Assembly: GCF_009720255.1 (NCBI RefSeq)
Contig: NZ_WJSP02000005.1
Coordinates: forward strand, 1-44,575
Length of the DNA stretch: 44,575 nt
DNA from: Agromyces humi
GTDB taxonomy: Bacteria; Actinomycetota; Actinomycetes; Actinomycetales; Microbacteriaceae
Direction: 5' to 3'
Shown here: positions 5,819 through 13,865 of the stretch, one piece after another
Layout of the letters: each line of letters starts with the position of its first letter
Position numbering within the stretch: the stretch's first letter is position 1
Notes under the pieces: generated by a model
What the model was told of the DNA's origin: nothing
Databases searched by the model: none
The model's input: only the letters and a program-made list of their open reading frames with translations
Made by a program: the position numbers and the translations under genes

Positions 5819-6867
5819 CCGCTACCCTCACCCGAACCCAGACCCGCGCTCTCGCCACCATCGCCGAGATCATCGAGGTCGCCCCGATCCCCGACGCCGA
5901 CGCGATCGAACGAGTCCGCGTGCGCGGCTGGGACGTCGTCGTCAAGAAGGGCGAGTTCCGCCCCGGCGACCTCTGCGTCTACATCGAGGTGGACTCCCAC
6001 CTTGATGTCACCGACCCGAGGTTCGCGTTCCTCGCACCGCGGGGCACCCGCACCACCCTCGAAGGGTTCACCGGGCATGTCCTGAAGACCGCGAAGCTTC
6101 GCGGCCAGTACTCCCAGGGGATCGTGTTCCCGGTCGCGGAGTTCCCGGAGGTCGCCGGGTACGCGGCCGGTGACGACGTCACCGACGTGCTCGGGATCGT
6201 CAAATGGGAGCCGCCGATCCCCGCCGCGCTGGCCGGCCTCGCCCGTGGTGCGTTCCCATCCGGGATTGCCCAGACCGACGAGGAGCGCATCCAGAACCTC
6301 GCGCTCATCCTCACCGCACGCGACCATGACTGGATCCCCACGGAGAAGGTCGACGGCACGTCCATGACGGCATTCATCGAACCCGACTACGACGGTATCG
6401 CCGGCCGGAACTGGGACCTTCAGTTCGCCGAGAACCACTCCATGTGGAAGTTGGCGTTCGAGCATGATCTCCATGGCGCCCTTCGCCGGGCGTACCCCGA
6501 CGCGACCAAGGCTGCCGTGCAAGGGGAGCTGTTCGGCGCCGGCGTCCAGGGGAACCCGCTGAAGCTGAACGAAGCGCGGTTCGCCGCGTTCACCGTCCAG
6601 GTCGACGGCGTGGAGATCCCCCGAGGCGAGTGGCCGGCGGAGGTCGCCGCCCTCTCCGTCCCGGTTTATGACCTCCCGTACCCGGCCACCGTCGACGAGG
6701 CGCTCGCGCAGGTCGAAGGCCTGAAGTCGCTGATCGCTCCCGACCGCGCCGCCGAAGGCATCGTCTGGCGGGCCGCGGACACGGCGCAGGTGAAGGCGGG
6801 GGACTACTACGTCCGTGCTTCATGGAAGGCCATCTCGAACAGGTACGCCATGAAGAACGATCGCTGA
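5815..6867 (+). CDS. RNA ligase of the DraRnl (Rnl5) type
   Basis: 350 residues. Seals 3'-OH/5'-phosphate RNA nicks through an enzyme-AMP intermediate. The N-terminal OB-like domain (about 10-65, IAEIIEVAPIPDADAIERVR through GDLCVYIEVDSHL) precedes the nucleotidyltransferase core, as in Deinococcus DraRnl and unlike T4 Rnl1/2. Core motifs: EKVDGTSM with nucleotidyl Lys178, GELFGAG (III), AEGIVWR (IV) and SWKAIS (V). ATGA overlap with the preceding gene. In a 20-tRNA region, repair of cut tRNAs is the natural role (inference), complementing RtcB at 9178, which uses the opposite end chemistry. Confidence 0.9.
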   Translation: MTATLTRTQTRALATIAEIIEVAPIPDADAIERVRVRGWDVVVKKGEFRPGDLCVYIEVDSHLDVTDPRFAFLAPRGTRTTLEGFTGHVLKTAKLRGQYSQGIVFPVAEFPEVAGYAAGDDVTDVLGIVKWEPPIPAALAGLARGAFPSGIAQTDEERIQNLALILTARDHDWIPTEKVDGTSMTAFIEPDYDGIAGRNWDLQFAENHSMWKLAFEHDLHGALRRAYPDATKAAVQGELFGAGVQGNPLKLNEARFAAFTVQVDGVEIPRGEWPAEVAALSVPVYDLPYPATVDEALAQVEGLKSLIAPDRAAEGIVWRAADTAQVKAGDYYVRASWKAISNRYAMKNDR

Positions 6868-7089
6868 CCTCACAACTTCCGCCGGGTGGCACCGGTGGGC
6901 GCGCGCCAGCGTACGGCGCCCGGATCGACGGCCGGAACTGGCATCCGTCGAGGCTTGGCCGGTCATCAGGCACAACCCTCCTCGAGGTGACGTATCGAGG
7001 CGCGCAGGGGGCCACCGGTAATACCGGCCCGTGCATCAGGAAGCGAACCCCTGGCCGTGACCTTGCCGCCAACAAGGAAGCCGGCACAT
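6868..7089 (+). other. 222-nt non-coding spacer with two hairpins
   Basis: No convincing gene or tRNA is seen. Two hairpins are present: TCGACGG (6925-6931) with CCGTCGA (6945-6951), and CCTCGA (6980-6985) with TCGAGG (6995-7000). They could end the RNA-ligase transcript or be processing sites before tRNA-His. Confidence 0.4.
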
Positions 7090-7162
7090 GGTGGCTGTAG
7101 CTCAGCGGTAGAGCGCCCGGTTGTGGTCCGGGAAGTCGCGGGTTCGAACCCCGTCAGTCACC
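7090..7162 (+). tRNA. tRNA-His (GTG) with G-1
   Basis: Acceptor GTGGCTG/CAGTCAC is preceded by G (7090) opposite discriminator C73, the hallmark of histidine tRNA. Anticodon arm CCCGG-TTGTGGT-CCGGG, T arm GCGGG-TTCGAAC-CCCGT. CCA encoded at 7163-7165. Confidence 0.95.
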
Positions 7163-7166
7163 CCAC

Positions 7167-7238
7167 GCACGCGTAGCTCAGCGGCAGAGCACCTCGTTTA
7201 CACCGAGGATGTCGGGGGTTCGATCCCCTCCGCGTGCA
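7167..7238 (+). tRNA. tRNA-Val (TAC), decodes GTA/GTG
   Basis: Acceptor GCACGCG/CGCGTGC, anticodon arm CCTCG-TTTACAC-CGAGG, T arm GGGGG-TTCGATC-CCCTC. CCA encoded at 7239-7241. Confidence 0.95.
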
Positions 7239-7243
7239 CCAGT

Positions 7244-7252
7244 CCGCGCATG
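7244..7252 (+). promoter_or_regulatory. CCGCGCATG element (leadered)
   Basis: Begins 3 nt after the CCA of tRNA-Val(TAC) and lies 49 nt before the gene at 7301, which has its own Shine-Dalgarno. Confidence 0.6.
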
Positions 7253-7300
7253 GTGTGACCACGGCCGAAGATCGGCCCACCCCGACTCGAAGGATCACGG

Positions 7301-7627
7301 ATGCCCGGCCCTCTCCATCTCGTCTCGCTGATTGCCGCGGCAGCAGCGGCGTTCGCTGCGGCGCTCTTCGGACTCTTTGGAGTCGTAAACGCCCAAGTGG
7401 CTGAAGACCAGGACCGCGTCCACCTACGCGAGTACGCCTCTGACGTCTACGCGGTCGAGCTGTCCGACGCCCAGGCCGACGACCTCACCAAGGAGTCGCT
7501 CACGAAGCGCATCCGGGAGACATCCGTGACCCAGGACGGCGTCCGCTACACAGTCCACGCGGTACGGGACGCCGACGACGATTACATCCTCGTCCTCCCA
7601 GACGGGAGCGAACTCCCGAAGCGCTGA
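7301..7627 (+). CDS. small membrane-anchored or secreted protein, 108 aa
   Basis: ATG after TCGAAGGATCACGG. Residues about 5-31 are hydrophobic (LVSLIAAAAAAFAAALFGLF then GVVNAQ), a signal anchor or a signal peptide possibly cut after VNA. The rest is an acidic domain (LREYASDVYAVELSDAQADD, VRYTVHAVRDADDDYILVLP). It has the layout of small phage proteins exposed on the host membrane. Function unknown. Confidence 0.8.
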   Translation: MPGPLHLVSLIAAAAAAFAAALFGLFGVVNAQVAEDQDRVHLREYASDVYAVELSDAQADDLTKESLTKRIRETSVTQDGVRYTVHAVRDADDDYILVLPDGSELPKR

Positions 7628-7638
7628 GTACGGCCGGA

Positions 7639-7648
7639 CCCGCGCATG
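7639..7648 (+). promoter_or_regulatory. CCCGCGCATG element, predicted leaderless start
   Basis: The C of CATG (7645) is exactly 12 nt before ATG 7657 and there is no Shine-Dalgarno. Confidence 0.75.
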
Positions 7649-7656
7649 TGATCGTC

Positions 7657-7884
7657 ATGAAGGATCGCATCGGAGCATCAGCCCTCACGCTCGGCGGTGT
7701 CGGGCTCATCGGCGAGATCGGGTTCATCACCGCTGACATCAACGGCGCCGACCCCGACCTCGCAAACATCGGTGCGGTGGTCAGCCTGGGCGTCGTGTTC
7801 GTCGCCCTCGTCCTCGGACATGTCGCAGACCGGCTCCGCGAAGACTCCACAGCACCGTCCGCTCCCGTCCAGTGGTGGGAGTGA
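7657..7884 (+). CDS. small two-pass membrane protein, 75 aa
   Basis: ATG 7657 is chosen because it lies 12 nt from the element (an in-frame GTG at 7648 overlaps the element itself). Two hydrophobic segments, about residues 6-24 (ASALTLGGVGLIGEIGFIT) and 37-55 (IGAVVSLGVVFVALVLGHV), are followed by a short charged tail ending PVQWWE. Such small membrane proteins in phages may affect lysis or exclusion, but nothing identifies this one. Confidence 0.75.
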   Translation: MKDRIGASALTLGGVGLIGEIGFITADINGADPDLANIGAVVSLGVVFVALVLGHVADRLREDSTAPSAPVQWWE

Positions 7885-7916
7885 CCAAGCCCGCTCACAG
7901 CTGATGTGAGCGCCAC

Positions 7917-7990
7917 GCCCTAGTAGCTCAGAGGCCAGAGCAGCCGCCTTGTAAGCGGAAGGTTCGCGGGTTCGACTCCCGCCTGGGGCT
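7917..7990 (+). tRNA. tRNA-Thr (TGT), decodes ACA
   Basis: Acceptor GCCCTAG/CTGGGGC, anticodon arm GCCGC-CTTGTAA-GCGGA (outer pair mismatched), T arm GCGGG-TTCGACT-CCCGC. No encoded CCA. Confidence 0.9.
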
Positions 7991-8015
7991 CTCAACAACC
8001 GACCTGGAGACCACG

Positions 8016-8357
8016 ATGTCCAAGCTCCGCGCCTCCATCGAGGAGGCCACACACCACTTCCGTCACAACGGGATGAGCTCCACTGACGCGAACCGCCTCG
8101 AGGGTGAGCTCCACAGAGAATTCGGGCTTGGCCTCCACACCGTCGTCGTGAGCTTCGGCGATGAGGTCGTCACCTCCTGGATCACCGACCGCTACATCAG
8201 CCCGTACTCCGACCCGCGAGCACCAGACGTTGAAGCCGCCGCGTGGCTCCGGGAGAAGCTCGGCATCCAGGTCCAGGCCGGCGGTGACCGCGAGTGGGGG
8301 TCCGACACCCTCCGCAGGTACGCGTCCGCTGAGACCGTGCAGAAGTGCGGCCTCTGA
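8016..8357 (+). CDS. hypothetical protein, 113 aa
   Basis: ATG after CCTGGAGACCACG (Shine-Dalgarno GGAG). Soluble and mixed alpha/beta: a helical N-terminus (SKLRASIEEATHHFRHNG), a beta part (LHTVVVSFGDEVVTSWITD) and a helix AAAWLREKLGIQVQ. No known motif. It follows tRNA-Thr(TGT) directly with no element copy between, so it may be transcribed with the tRNA. Confidence 0.75.
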   Translation: MSKLRASIEEATHHFRHNGMSSTDANRLEGELHREFGLGLHTVVVSFGDEVVTSWITDRYISPYSDPRAPDVEAAAWLREKLGIQVQAGGDREWGSDTLRRYASAETVQKCGL

Positions 8358-8389
8358 CCGGGTAGGCAACGGTGGGGCAGGATGGTCGC

Positions 8390-8986
8390 ATGGCCGACGA
8401 CGCCCTCCAGTACGCGCTCCGCGCTGAATGCGAGGCGCCGCTCGACCTATTCGCGGCCGCGAACCACGAACTCGTCGAATGGTGGACGTTCACGGTCGTA
8501 GCGTTCGGTGAACCTGACGATGATCCCGGTGAGACCGCCGCGGTCGCCCAGGTGGCGGTCATCCGCAACCTCGACGACGACCCGACCGTCTGGTGGACCT
8601 TGCTTGACAGCGACTCTGCCGATCTCGCCGAAGCCGGCGCCGGGCTGCACGAGAAACTGCTCGAGGACCCGGACTGGTTCGCCGACACGTGGGCTGACCA
8701 CCTCGTCATCGTCGACCATGTCACCGTCGAGGCTGCGCACCGCGGCCGCGGGCTCAGCGGGCAGATCATCCAGGCGATCGAGCGGATGTTCCCGGACGGG
8801 CTGTTGATCCTCATCCCCTCCGATCTCGACGAACGTGGGACCGTCCCGGCCGACCCGGCGCATGTCAGCCCGGCCGATCCGCGCCGCAGCCCGGAGAACT
8901 ACCGGAAGCTCCGTGAGCACTGGCAGTCCGTCGGGTTCGAAGACCTCGCCGGGAAGACGATGTACCTGCCGCGGGAACGCGGCTGA
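8390..8986 (+). CDS. GNAT-fold acetyltransferase-like protein
   Basis: 198 residues. The core VTVEAAHRGRGLSGQIIQAI (about 107-126) fits the GNAT acetyl-CoA motif A (V-x5-RGxGxG/A pattern) following the strand DHLVIVDHV. A helix-strand end (LREHWQSVGFEDL then MYLPRE) resembles the family's C-terminal strands. The N-terminal half is acidic. ATG 8390 lies 12 nt after CAGGAT, a possible -10, and no Shine-Dalgarno is seen, suggesting a leaderless mRNA. Substrate unknown; phage GNATs can modify host proteins or toxins. Confidence 0.7.
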   Translation: MADDALQYALRAECEAPLDLFAAANHELVEWWTFTVVAFGEPDDDPGETAAVAQVAVIRNLDDDPTVWWTLLDSDSADLAEAGAGLHEKLLEDPDWFADTWADHLVIVDHVTVEAAHRGRGLSGQIIQAIERMFPDGLLILIPSDLDERGTVPADPAHVSPADPRRSPENYRKLREHWQSVGFEDLAGKTMYLPRERG

Positions 8987-9006
8987 GCCCGTCGATCGTC
9001 GAACGT

Positions 9007-9015
9007 CCGCGCATG
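9007..9015 (+). promoter_or_regulatory. CCGCGCATG element before tRNA-Arg
   Basis: Copy 20 nt before tRNA-Arg(TCT), with no protein start between. Predicted to drive the tRNA and RtcB. Confidence 0.6.
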
Positions 9016-9034
9016 GACGTCATGGCATCACCAC

Positions 9035-9107
9035 GCCTCCGTGGCCGAAAGGACAAGGCAGCGGCCTTCTAATCCGCAGAGTGCAGGTTCGAGTCCTGCC
9101 GGGGGCG
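9035..9107 (+). tRNA. tRNA-Arg (TCT), decodes AGA
   Basis: Acceptor GCCTCCG/CGGGGGC, anticodon arm GCGGC-CTTCTAA-TCCGC (one mismatch), T arm GCAGG-TTCGAGT-CCTGC. CCA encoded at 9108-9110. AGA is rare in high-GC hosts. Confidence 0.9.
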
Positions 9108-9177
9108 CCAACACGGCTGGCGGCCGACTCCGCCGAAACACCACCCCGCGCCAAGGCGCCAGACGAAAGGGACGACC

Positions 9178-10389
9178 ATGTCCAACACCCAGTTCCCCGT
9201 CGAGCTTCGCGGCGCGAAGTCGCCCACGCTCCTCTGGGCTCACGAGCACGAGATCGAGCAGGCCGCTCTGCAGCAGCTCCGCAACATCGCAGCCCTGGAA
9301 TGGGTGCACAAGCTGGCCGTGATGCCGGACGTTCATTTCGGGCTGGGGGCTACGGTTGGCTCGGTCATCGCGATGGAGCAGGCGATCAGCCCGTCCGCCG
9401 TCGGCGTCGACATCGGCTGCGGTGTGTCCGCTGTCCGCACGAGCCTGACCGTCTCCGACCTCGACGACCTTCACGGCCTCCGCCTGAAGATCGAGGAGGC
9501 GATCCCGGTCGGGTTCAACGGACACGACTCCGCGGTGAACGTCCGCCGCCTCGGTCTCGACCGCGGCTGGGACAACTTCTGGGGTTCATTCCGCGACCTC
9601 CACTCCGGTGTCCAGAAGCTCGAAGGCCGCGCCCAGGCGCAGCTCGGGTCGCTAGGCGGCGGGAACCACTTCATCGAGGTGTGCTCAGACTCCGAGGACC
9701 GGATCTGGCTTACTCTGCACTCCGGCTCCCGGAACATCGGGAAGGAGCTCGCTGAGCGTCACATCCAGATCGCGAAGAAGCTTCCGCACAACCAGGACCT
9801 GCCCGACCGTGACCTGGCGGTGTTCTTCCGAGACACCCCGGAGATGCGGGCGTACCGTCACGACCTCGAGTGGGCTCAGGAGTTCGCGCTCCGTTCCCGC
9901 GCGGTCATGATGGGCCTGTTCAAGGAGCAGGTCGCGAAGCACTTCGAGTCGAAGGGCGTCACGTTCGACGAGCCGATCAACGTCCACCACAACTACGTTG
10001 CGGAGGAGGAGATCGACGGCCGAATGATGCTCGTGACCCGGAAGGGCGCGATCCGCGCCGGCGGGGGAGAGCTCGCGCTCATCCCCGGCTCGATGGGCAC
10101 CGGATCGTACGTGGTCCGTGGTCTCGGGAACGACCTGTCGATGCAGTCCGCGTCACACGGCGCCGGCCGCCGCCTGTCTCGCGGGGCAGCAAAGCGCGCG
10201 TTCGCCGGAGACGACGACGGTGCATCGGCGATCGCCGAGCAGCTCGGCAACATCGAGTCCCGCCGCGACAGCGGCATCCTCGACGAGCTCCCCGGGGCGT
10301 ACAAGGACATTCACAGCGTGATCGACGCCCAGTCCGACCTGGTCGAGGTCGTCGAGCACCTCGAGACGCTCATGTGCGTGAAGGGGTAG
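9178..10389 (+). CDS. rtcB: RtcB-family RNA ligase
   Basis: 403 residues, ATG after GAAAGGGACGACC. RtcB joins 2',3'-cyclic or 3'-phosphate ends to 5'-OH ends using GTP and Mn2+. Family motifs visible: VGVDIGCG (metal-binding Asp and Cys), LGSLGGGNHFIEV, HSGSRNIG, the GSMGTGSYVV loop and SHGAGRRLSRGAAKR, which carries the guanylylated His. The length matches the shorter bacterial RtcB form. No archease gene is seen nearby. Position just after tRNA-Arg(TCT) suggests repair of tRNAs cut by ribotoxins that leave cyclic phosphates. Confidence 0.95.
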   Translation: MSNTQFPVELRGAKSPTLLWAHEHEIEQAALQQLRNIAALEWVHKLAVMPDVHFGLGATVGSVIAMEQAISPSAVGVDIGCGVSAVRTSLTVSDLDDLHGLRLKIEEAIPVGFNGHDSAVNVRRLGLDRGWDNFWGSFRDLHSGVQKLEGRAQAQLGSLGGGNHFIEVCSDSEDRIWLTLHSGSRNIGKELAERHIQIAKKLPHNQDLPDRDLAVFFRDTPEMRAYRHDLEWAQEFALRSRAVMMGLFKEQVAKHFESKGVTFDEPINVHHNYVAEEEIDGRMMLVTRKGAIRAGGGELALIPGSMGTGSYVVRGLGNDLSMQSASHGAGRRLSRGAAKRAFAGDDDGASAIAEQLGNIESRRDSGILDELPGAYKDIHSVIDAQSDLVEVVEHLETLMCVKG

Positions 10390-10398
10390 GAGCAGTAC

Positions 10399-10433
10399 GG
10401 CGGAGCGTTGCGGTGAACCCGTAGCGCTCCGCC
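10399..10433 (+). terminator. hairpin after rtcB
   Basis: GGCGGAGCG (10399-10407) pairs perfectly with CGCTCCGCC (10425-10433) across a 17-nt loop. No T run. Confidence 0.6.
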
Positions 10434-10486
10434 ATCCGGTCCGAACCCGCAGTTCCATTCGCCTCACCGAGACAGGAACCCCTCGA

Positions 10487-11341
10487 ATGTCCACTAGCAC
10501 GACGACCTCCCGCGACCTGACCGGTCTTCCGATCGATCAGCGCGGCCATAGGCACATCTCCCGACGAAGCGGCGAACCGCCCGTGGCGTTGCAGTTCGGC
10601 TCGGAAGGCGAGGACGGCGCCAAATGGTTCGGGCTAGACCTGTTCGGCGCCGTGTTCTCCTGCGAGCTGTGCGACGCCTACGCTTCCTGGACCGTGGTGG
10701 AGGACAGCGACGGGAACCCCGTTTCCGTCGCCGCGAAGACAGAATGCTCGCTTCCTGAGGGGATCACCACGGTCATCGAGCTGGCGGTGCCGAGCGGCAA
10801 GATGATCGTCAACGACGACCTGCGCCCGCTCTACAGCTGGAGCGATCCTGAACGCGGCAAGCCCAGCTACAACTCTGTCGCCGGACAGGCGCTGGCTATC
10901 GAAGAGATGGCCGAGCAAGGCTGCGCGTACGGTCCGGTTCTCAACAGCAGCCCGTCGCTGATCCGCACCGGCGACGACCAGTACATCATCAGCCACTACG
11001 ACTCCGAGCTCGGCCCAGGCGAAGATGACAACCCGCACGGCGAAGCGCTGGCATCGGTCTGCACGGACCTGTGGGCGTACTCCATCGCCGACTACGACGA
11101 CTGGTTGTCGAAGCTCACCGAATGGCTGGCACAGCCTGATGCCGACCTGGAGAATTCCTGGCGGATGAAGGATCTCGCCGCCTGGTTCAGGAGCGGTGCT
11201 GACCCGAAGGACCTTCCGTGGACGATCACCGTTGTCGACGTGACCCCCGGCGTGTACCGGTTCACCCACCACACAGGTGAGGCCGCCTTCGATCACGACG
11301 CTTGGCCGGCGATCTTCGCGCACGTCGAACGGATCCGCTGA
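10487..11341 (+). CDS. hypothetical protein, 284 aa
   Basis: ATG after CCGAGACAGGAACCCCTCGA (a weak, distant AGG). A soluble acidic protein. It starts with a Ser/Thr-rich segment, then a part with CELCDA and later Cys residues (TECSL, QGCAYG, ASVCTD), and a Trp-rich C-terminal half (LTEWLAQPDADLENSWRMKD, LPWTITVVDVTPGVYRFTHH). The last part looks like a beta-sandwich edge. No family recognised. It stands between the hairpin after rtcB and the membrane protein at 11431. Confidence 0.75.
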   Translation: MSTSTTTSRDLTGLPIDQRGHRHISRRSGEPPVALQFGSEGEDGAKWFGLDLFGAVFSCELCDAYASWTVVEDSDGNPVSVAAKTECSLPEGITTVIELAVPSGKMIVNDDLRPLYSWSDPERGKPSYNSVAGQALAIEEMAEQGCAYGPVLNSSPSLIRTGDDQYIISHYDSELGPGEDDNPHGEALASVCTDLWAYSIADYDDWLSKLTEWLAQPDADLENSWRMKDLAAWFRSGADPKDLPWTITVVDVTPGVYRFTHHTGEAAFDHDAWPAIFAHVERIR

Positions 11342-11430
11342 CCCACCGACGGCGCGTCTGGGGACTGTGCCACTCGAAGAGGGGCCACACGTTTTCTCCG
11401 TGGCAGCACGCGGTCTGGGAGGCTTGCAGG

Positions 11431-12366
11431 ATGTCCACCATTCCGCCACCTCCGGGGCAGCAGCCGGAGCCCGCAGCATCTCAGCCGACTGACCCGTATG
11501 GCGCACCGCCGGCAGGTCAGCCGTATGGCGCCCCGGTCGCCGCTCCGACGTTCCCGTACGGGGCGCCGCAGCCGGTCGGGCCAGCGCCGTCAACCACGAA
11601 CGGACTCGGGATCGCATCGATCATTCTCGGCGGTGTCGGGCTGCTTCTCGCGTTCATCCCGTTCGTGGGGCTGTTCGGTGGGTTCCTCGCGTTTGTCGGG
11701 CTGGTTCTCGGCATCATCGGAATCCTGCAGAAGAACAAGTCGCGGGTCACCGCGATCATCGGAACGTCCCTGTCCGGGCTGGCGTTGCTCCTGTCGATCC
11801 TGATGGCGATCACGTACGCGGCCGTCCTGGTCAACGCGGTCGACGAGGCCGGCATCGACGCTCCCGCTGTGGTTGAGGAAGGCGACGACGCCGCGCAGCC
11901 CGCAGATGAGACACCCGCGGAACCCGAGCTCGGCACCCGTGAGAACCCGGCGCCGTTCGGGTCCACCGTCGTCGTCGACACCCTCGACGGGCCCGTGTGG
12001 GAGGTCACCGCGGGTGCCCCGAATCTCGACATCACCGCCGACGTGAAGGCTGCCAACCAGTTCAACGACGACCCGGCACCGGGTAACGCGTACGCGTCCC
12101 TGCCTGTGACGATCAAGTACGTCGGTGAGGAGTCCGGCGCGCCATTCGATCTGTCGTTCACCTACGTGAGCCCGGCAGGGCAGTCGTACGACGGCTCCTA
12201 CGTGGTCATGGACGGGCAACTGTCCGACATCTCCGAGCTCTACACGGACGCGAGCGGCACCGGCACGGTCATCATCGAGATCCCCGTCGAAGGCGCCGCA
12301 GCCGGGGTCTGGGGCGTGGAGTACATCCTCGCCGGCGAGCCGATCTTCTTCGGCAACGCCCAGTAG
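11431..12366 (+). CDS. DUF4190-like membrane protein with extracytoplasmic beta domain
   Basis: 311 residues, ATG after GGGAGGCTTGCAGG. The N-terminal Pro/Gly/Tyr-rich cytoplasmic tail has YGAPP-type repeats. It is followed by hydrophobic helices at about 55-80 and 95-120 (IASIILGGVGLLLAFIPF; IIGTSLSGLALLLSILMA), the paired-helix pattern typical of DUF4190 proteins. Then comes an acidic linker and a C-terminal beta domain (about 165-311) of the DUF4352-like immunoglobulin type. Such fusions are common in actinobacterial surface proteins and found in their phages. Role unknown. Confidence 0.8.
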   Translation: MSTIPPPPGQQPEPAASQPTDPYGAPPAGQPYGAPVAAPTFPYGAPQPVGPAPSTTNGLGIASIILGGVGLLLAFIPFVGLFGGFLAFVGLVLGIIGILQKNKSRVTAIIGTSLSGLALLLSILMAITYAAVLVNAVDEAGIDAPAVVEEGDDAAQPADETPAEPELGTRENPAPFGSTVVVDTLDGPVWEVTAGAPNLDITADVKAANQFNDDPAPGNAYASLPVTIKYVGEESGAPFDLSFTYVSPAGQSYDGSYVVMDGQLSDISELYTDASGTGTVIIEIPVEGAAAGVWGVEYILAGEPIFFGNAQ

Positions 12367-12427
12367 GCGAAACGCACCATCGAGGGTCGGGTCGCACAGC
12401 GCGGCCCGGCCCTCACCCATGCCGGAA

Positions 12428-12437
12428 CCCGCGCATG
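12428..12437 (+). promoter_or_regulatory. CCCGCGCATG element before tRNA-Gln
   Basis: Copy in the spacer before tRNA-Gln and the ATP-grasp gene. No ORF starts within 100 nt, so a non-coding leader or the tRNA is the likely product. Confidence 0.55.
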
Positions 12438-12483
12438 GTGCATCCAACAGGACGAGCTGAGCACCGGCTGTCCTGTCACCCGG

Positions 12484-12509
12484 CCAGGCGGCGGTCCATC
12501 CCCGCCTGG
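12484..12509 (+). terminator. hairpin before tRNA-Gln
   Basis: CCAGGCGG (12484-12491) pairs with CCGCCTGG (12502-12509) over a 10-nt loop. No T run; could instead be a processing signal. Confidence 0.45.
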
Positions 12510-12521
12510 TCGGAGCCATGA

Positions 12522-12593
12522 TCCCCCATGGTGTAACGGCAGCACGGCAGCCTTTGGAGCTGTCAGGTCTTGGTTCGAATCCAGGTGGGGGAG
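12522..12593 (+). tRNA. tRNA-Gln (TTG), decodes CAA
   Basis: Acceptor TCCCCCA/TGGGGGA, anticodon arm GCAGC-CTTTGGA-GCTGT, T arm CTTGG-TTCGAAT-CCAGG. Discriminator G; no encoded CCA. Confidence 0.95.
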
Positions 12594-12659
12594 CGTGATC
12601 CGGGCACGGATCTGGCAACATAGGCACGCGCTCCAGCGCCCCACACCCGAAGGACGACG

Positions 12660-13865
12660 TTGATCCGCACCCCCTCGAAGCCGCGCCCTGAGTGGCGTTC
12701 CAGGTTCGACAGCATCGGCTTCACGTTCTACGACATGGAGTCCGAAGGTGGCCGCCCGTACTGGCAGGAGGAGGCCGCGTACGGCTTCACTCTCGGCGAG
12801 GTGGACGCCCTCGAAGCGGTGACGAAGGAACTCTTCGGCCTGTGCATGGAAGCTGTCGAGCACATCGTCCGTAACGGCCGGTTCGCGGAGTTCGGGATCC
12901 CGACGTTCCTGCACGAGCTCGTCGCACGCTCCTGGGATGAGGACGACCCCACCGTGTACGGCCGGTTCGACCTCGCGTACGACGGCGGCGACACGATCAA
13001 GATGCTCGAGTTCAACGCCGACACCCCGACATCGCTTGTCGAGTCCGCCGCCGCGCAGTGGCAATGGCTGGTCGAGTCCCGCGGAGAGGACGCCGACCAG
13101 TTCAACGCCATCCATGAGCTCCTCGTCGAGCAGTGGGAGCACATCCGCACGGAGCGGCTCGCCCTGCCAGCCGGTGCCCGCCTGCACCTCGCGTCGCTTC
13201 ACAACACCGGCGACGGCGAACTGATCGTCGAGGACGCCGACACAGTCGGCTACATGGCGGAGACGGCGAAGGCCGCCGGGTTCGACACGAAGCAGATCTT
13301 CATGGAGGACGTCCAGTTCGACGTCGACCGGCGCCGCTTCATCGACTCCGACGGCGAACCGATCGAGCGGATCTTCAAGCTGTACCCATGGGAGTGGATG
13401 GTCCGCGAGCAGTTCGCGGAGCTTCTCACCTCCACCCGCGACAGCACCGTCTGGATCGAACCGATCTGGAAGATGCTGCTGTCGAACAAGCAGCTGCTCG
13501 TGGTGCTGTGGGAGCTGTTCCCCGGCCATCCGAACCTGCTCCCGGCGTACACCTCACAGGAGATGCTCGCAGGCCGTGAGTATGTCTCCAAGCCGAAGCT
13601 CGGCCGGGAAGGCGCGAACGTCACCATCTACGACCAAGGCGGCCGCCCCGTCGCCCAGCAGGGCGGCGAATACGGCGAGGAAGGGTTCGTGTTCCAGGAG
13701 CGCGCCACACTCGGCCAGGTCGACGGGAAGACCGTCATCGTCGGCTCCTGGGTCGTCGGGGAGACCCCTGCCGGCATCGACATCCGCGAGACCAGCGGCC
13801 CGATCACCGGCGACCTCGCCGAGTTCGTCCCGCACTACATCATCGACGCCGAGGAGAGCCGTTGA
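12660..13865 (+). CDS. YgiC/YjfC-type ATP-grasp peptide ligase (glutathionylspermidine synthase-like)
   Basis: 401 residues from a TTG start after CCCGAAGGACGACG. The whole length matches the glutathionylspermidine synthase C-domain family as in YgiC: FYDMESEGGRPYWQEEAAY near the N-terminus, LEFNADTPTSLVE, EPIWKMLLSNKQLLVVLW, FPGHPNLLPAY and the ATP-grasp KPKLGREGANVTIYD, with FQERATL and WVVGETPAGIDIRET near the end. The amidase domain of full glutathionylspermidine synthase is absent. Family members are predicted to form amide bonds on peptides or polyamines; the substrate is unknown. Overlaps the YgiB-like gene by 4 nt. Confidence 0.9.
   Translation: MIRTPSKPRPEWRSRFDSIGFTFYDMESEGGRPYWQEEAAYGFTLGEVDALEAVTKELFGLCMEAVEHIVRNGRFAEFGIPTFLHELVARSWDEDDPTVYGRFDLAYDGGDTIKMLEFNADTPTSLVESAAAQWQWLVESRGEDADQFNAIHELLVEQWEHIRTERLALPAGARLHLASLHNTGDGELIVEDADTVGYMAETAKAAGFDTKQIFMEDVQFDVDRRRFIDSDGEPIERIFKLYPWEWMVREQFAELLTSTRDSTVWIEPIWKMLLSNKQLLVVLWELFPGHPNLLPAYTSQEMLAGREYVSKPKLGREGANVTIYDQGGRPVAQQGGEYGEEGFVFQERATLGQVDGKTVIVGSWVVGETPAGIDIRETSGPITGDLAEFVPHYIIDAEESR

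Noticed and set aside
6868-7089. Possible extra tRNA in the spacer
   Set aside because: Hairpins exist but no T-loop (GTTCGA) or anticodon arm could be aligned to a cloverleaf.
12240-13529. Long - strand open frame opposite the ATP-grasp gene
   Set aside because: Antisense shadow of a well recognised family; its sequence is low-complexity Val/Asp/Arg.
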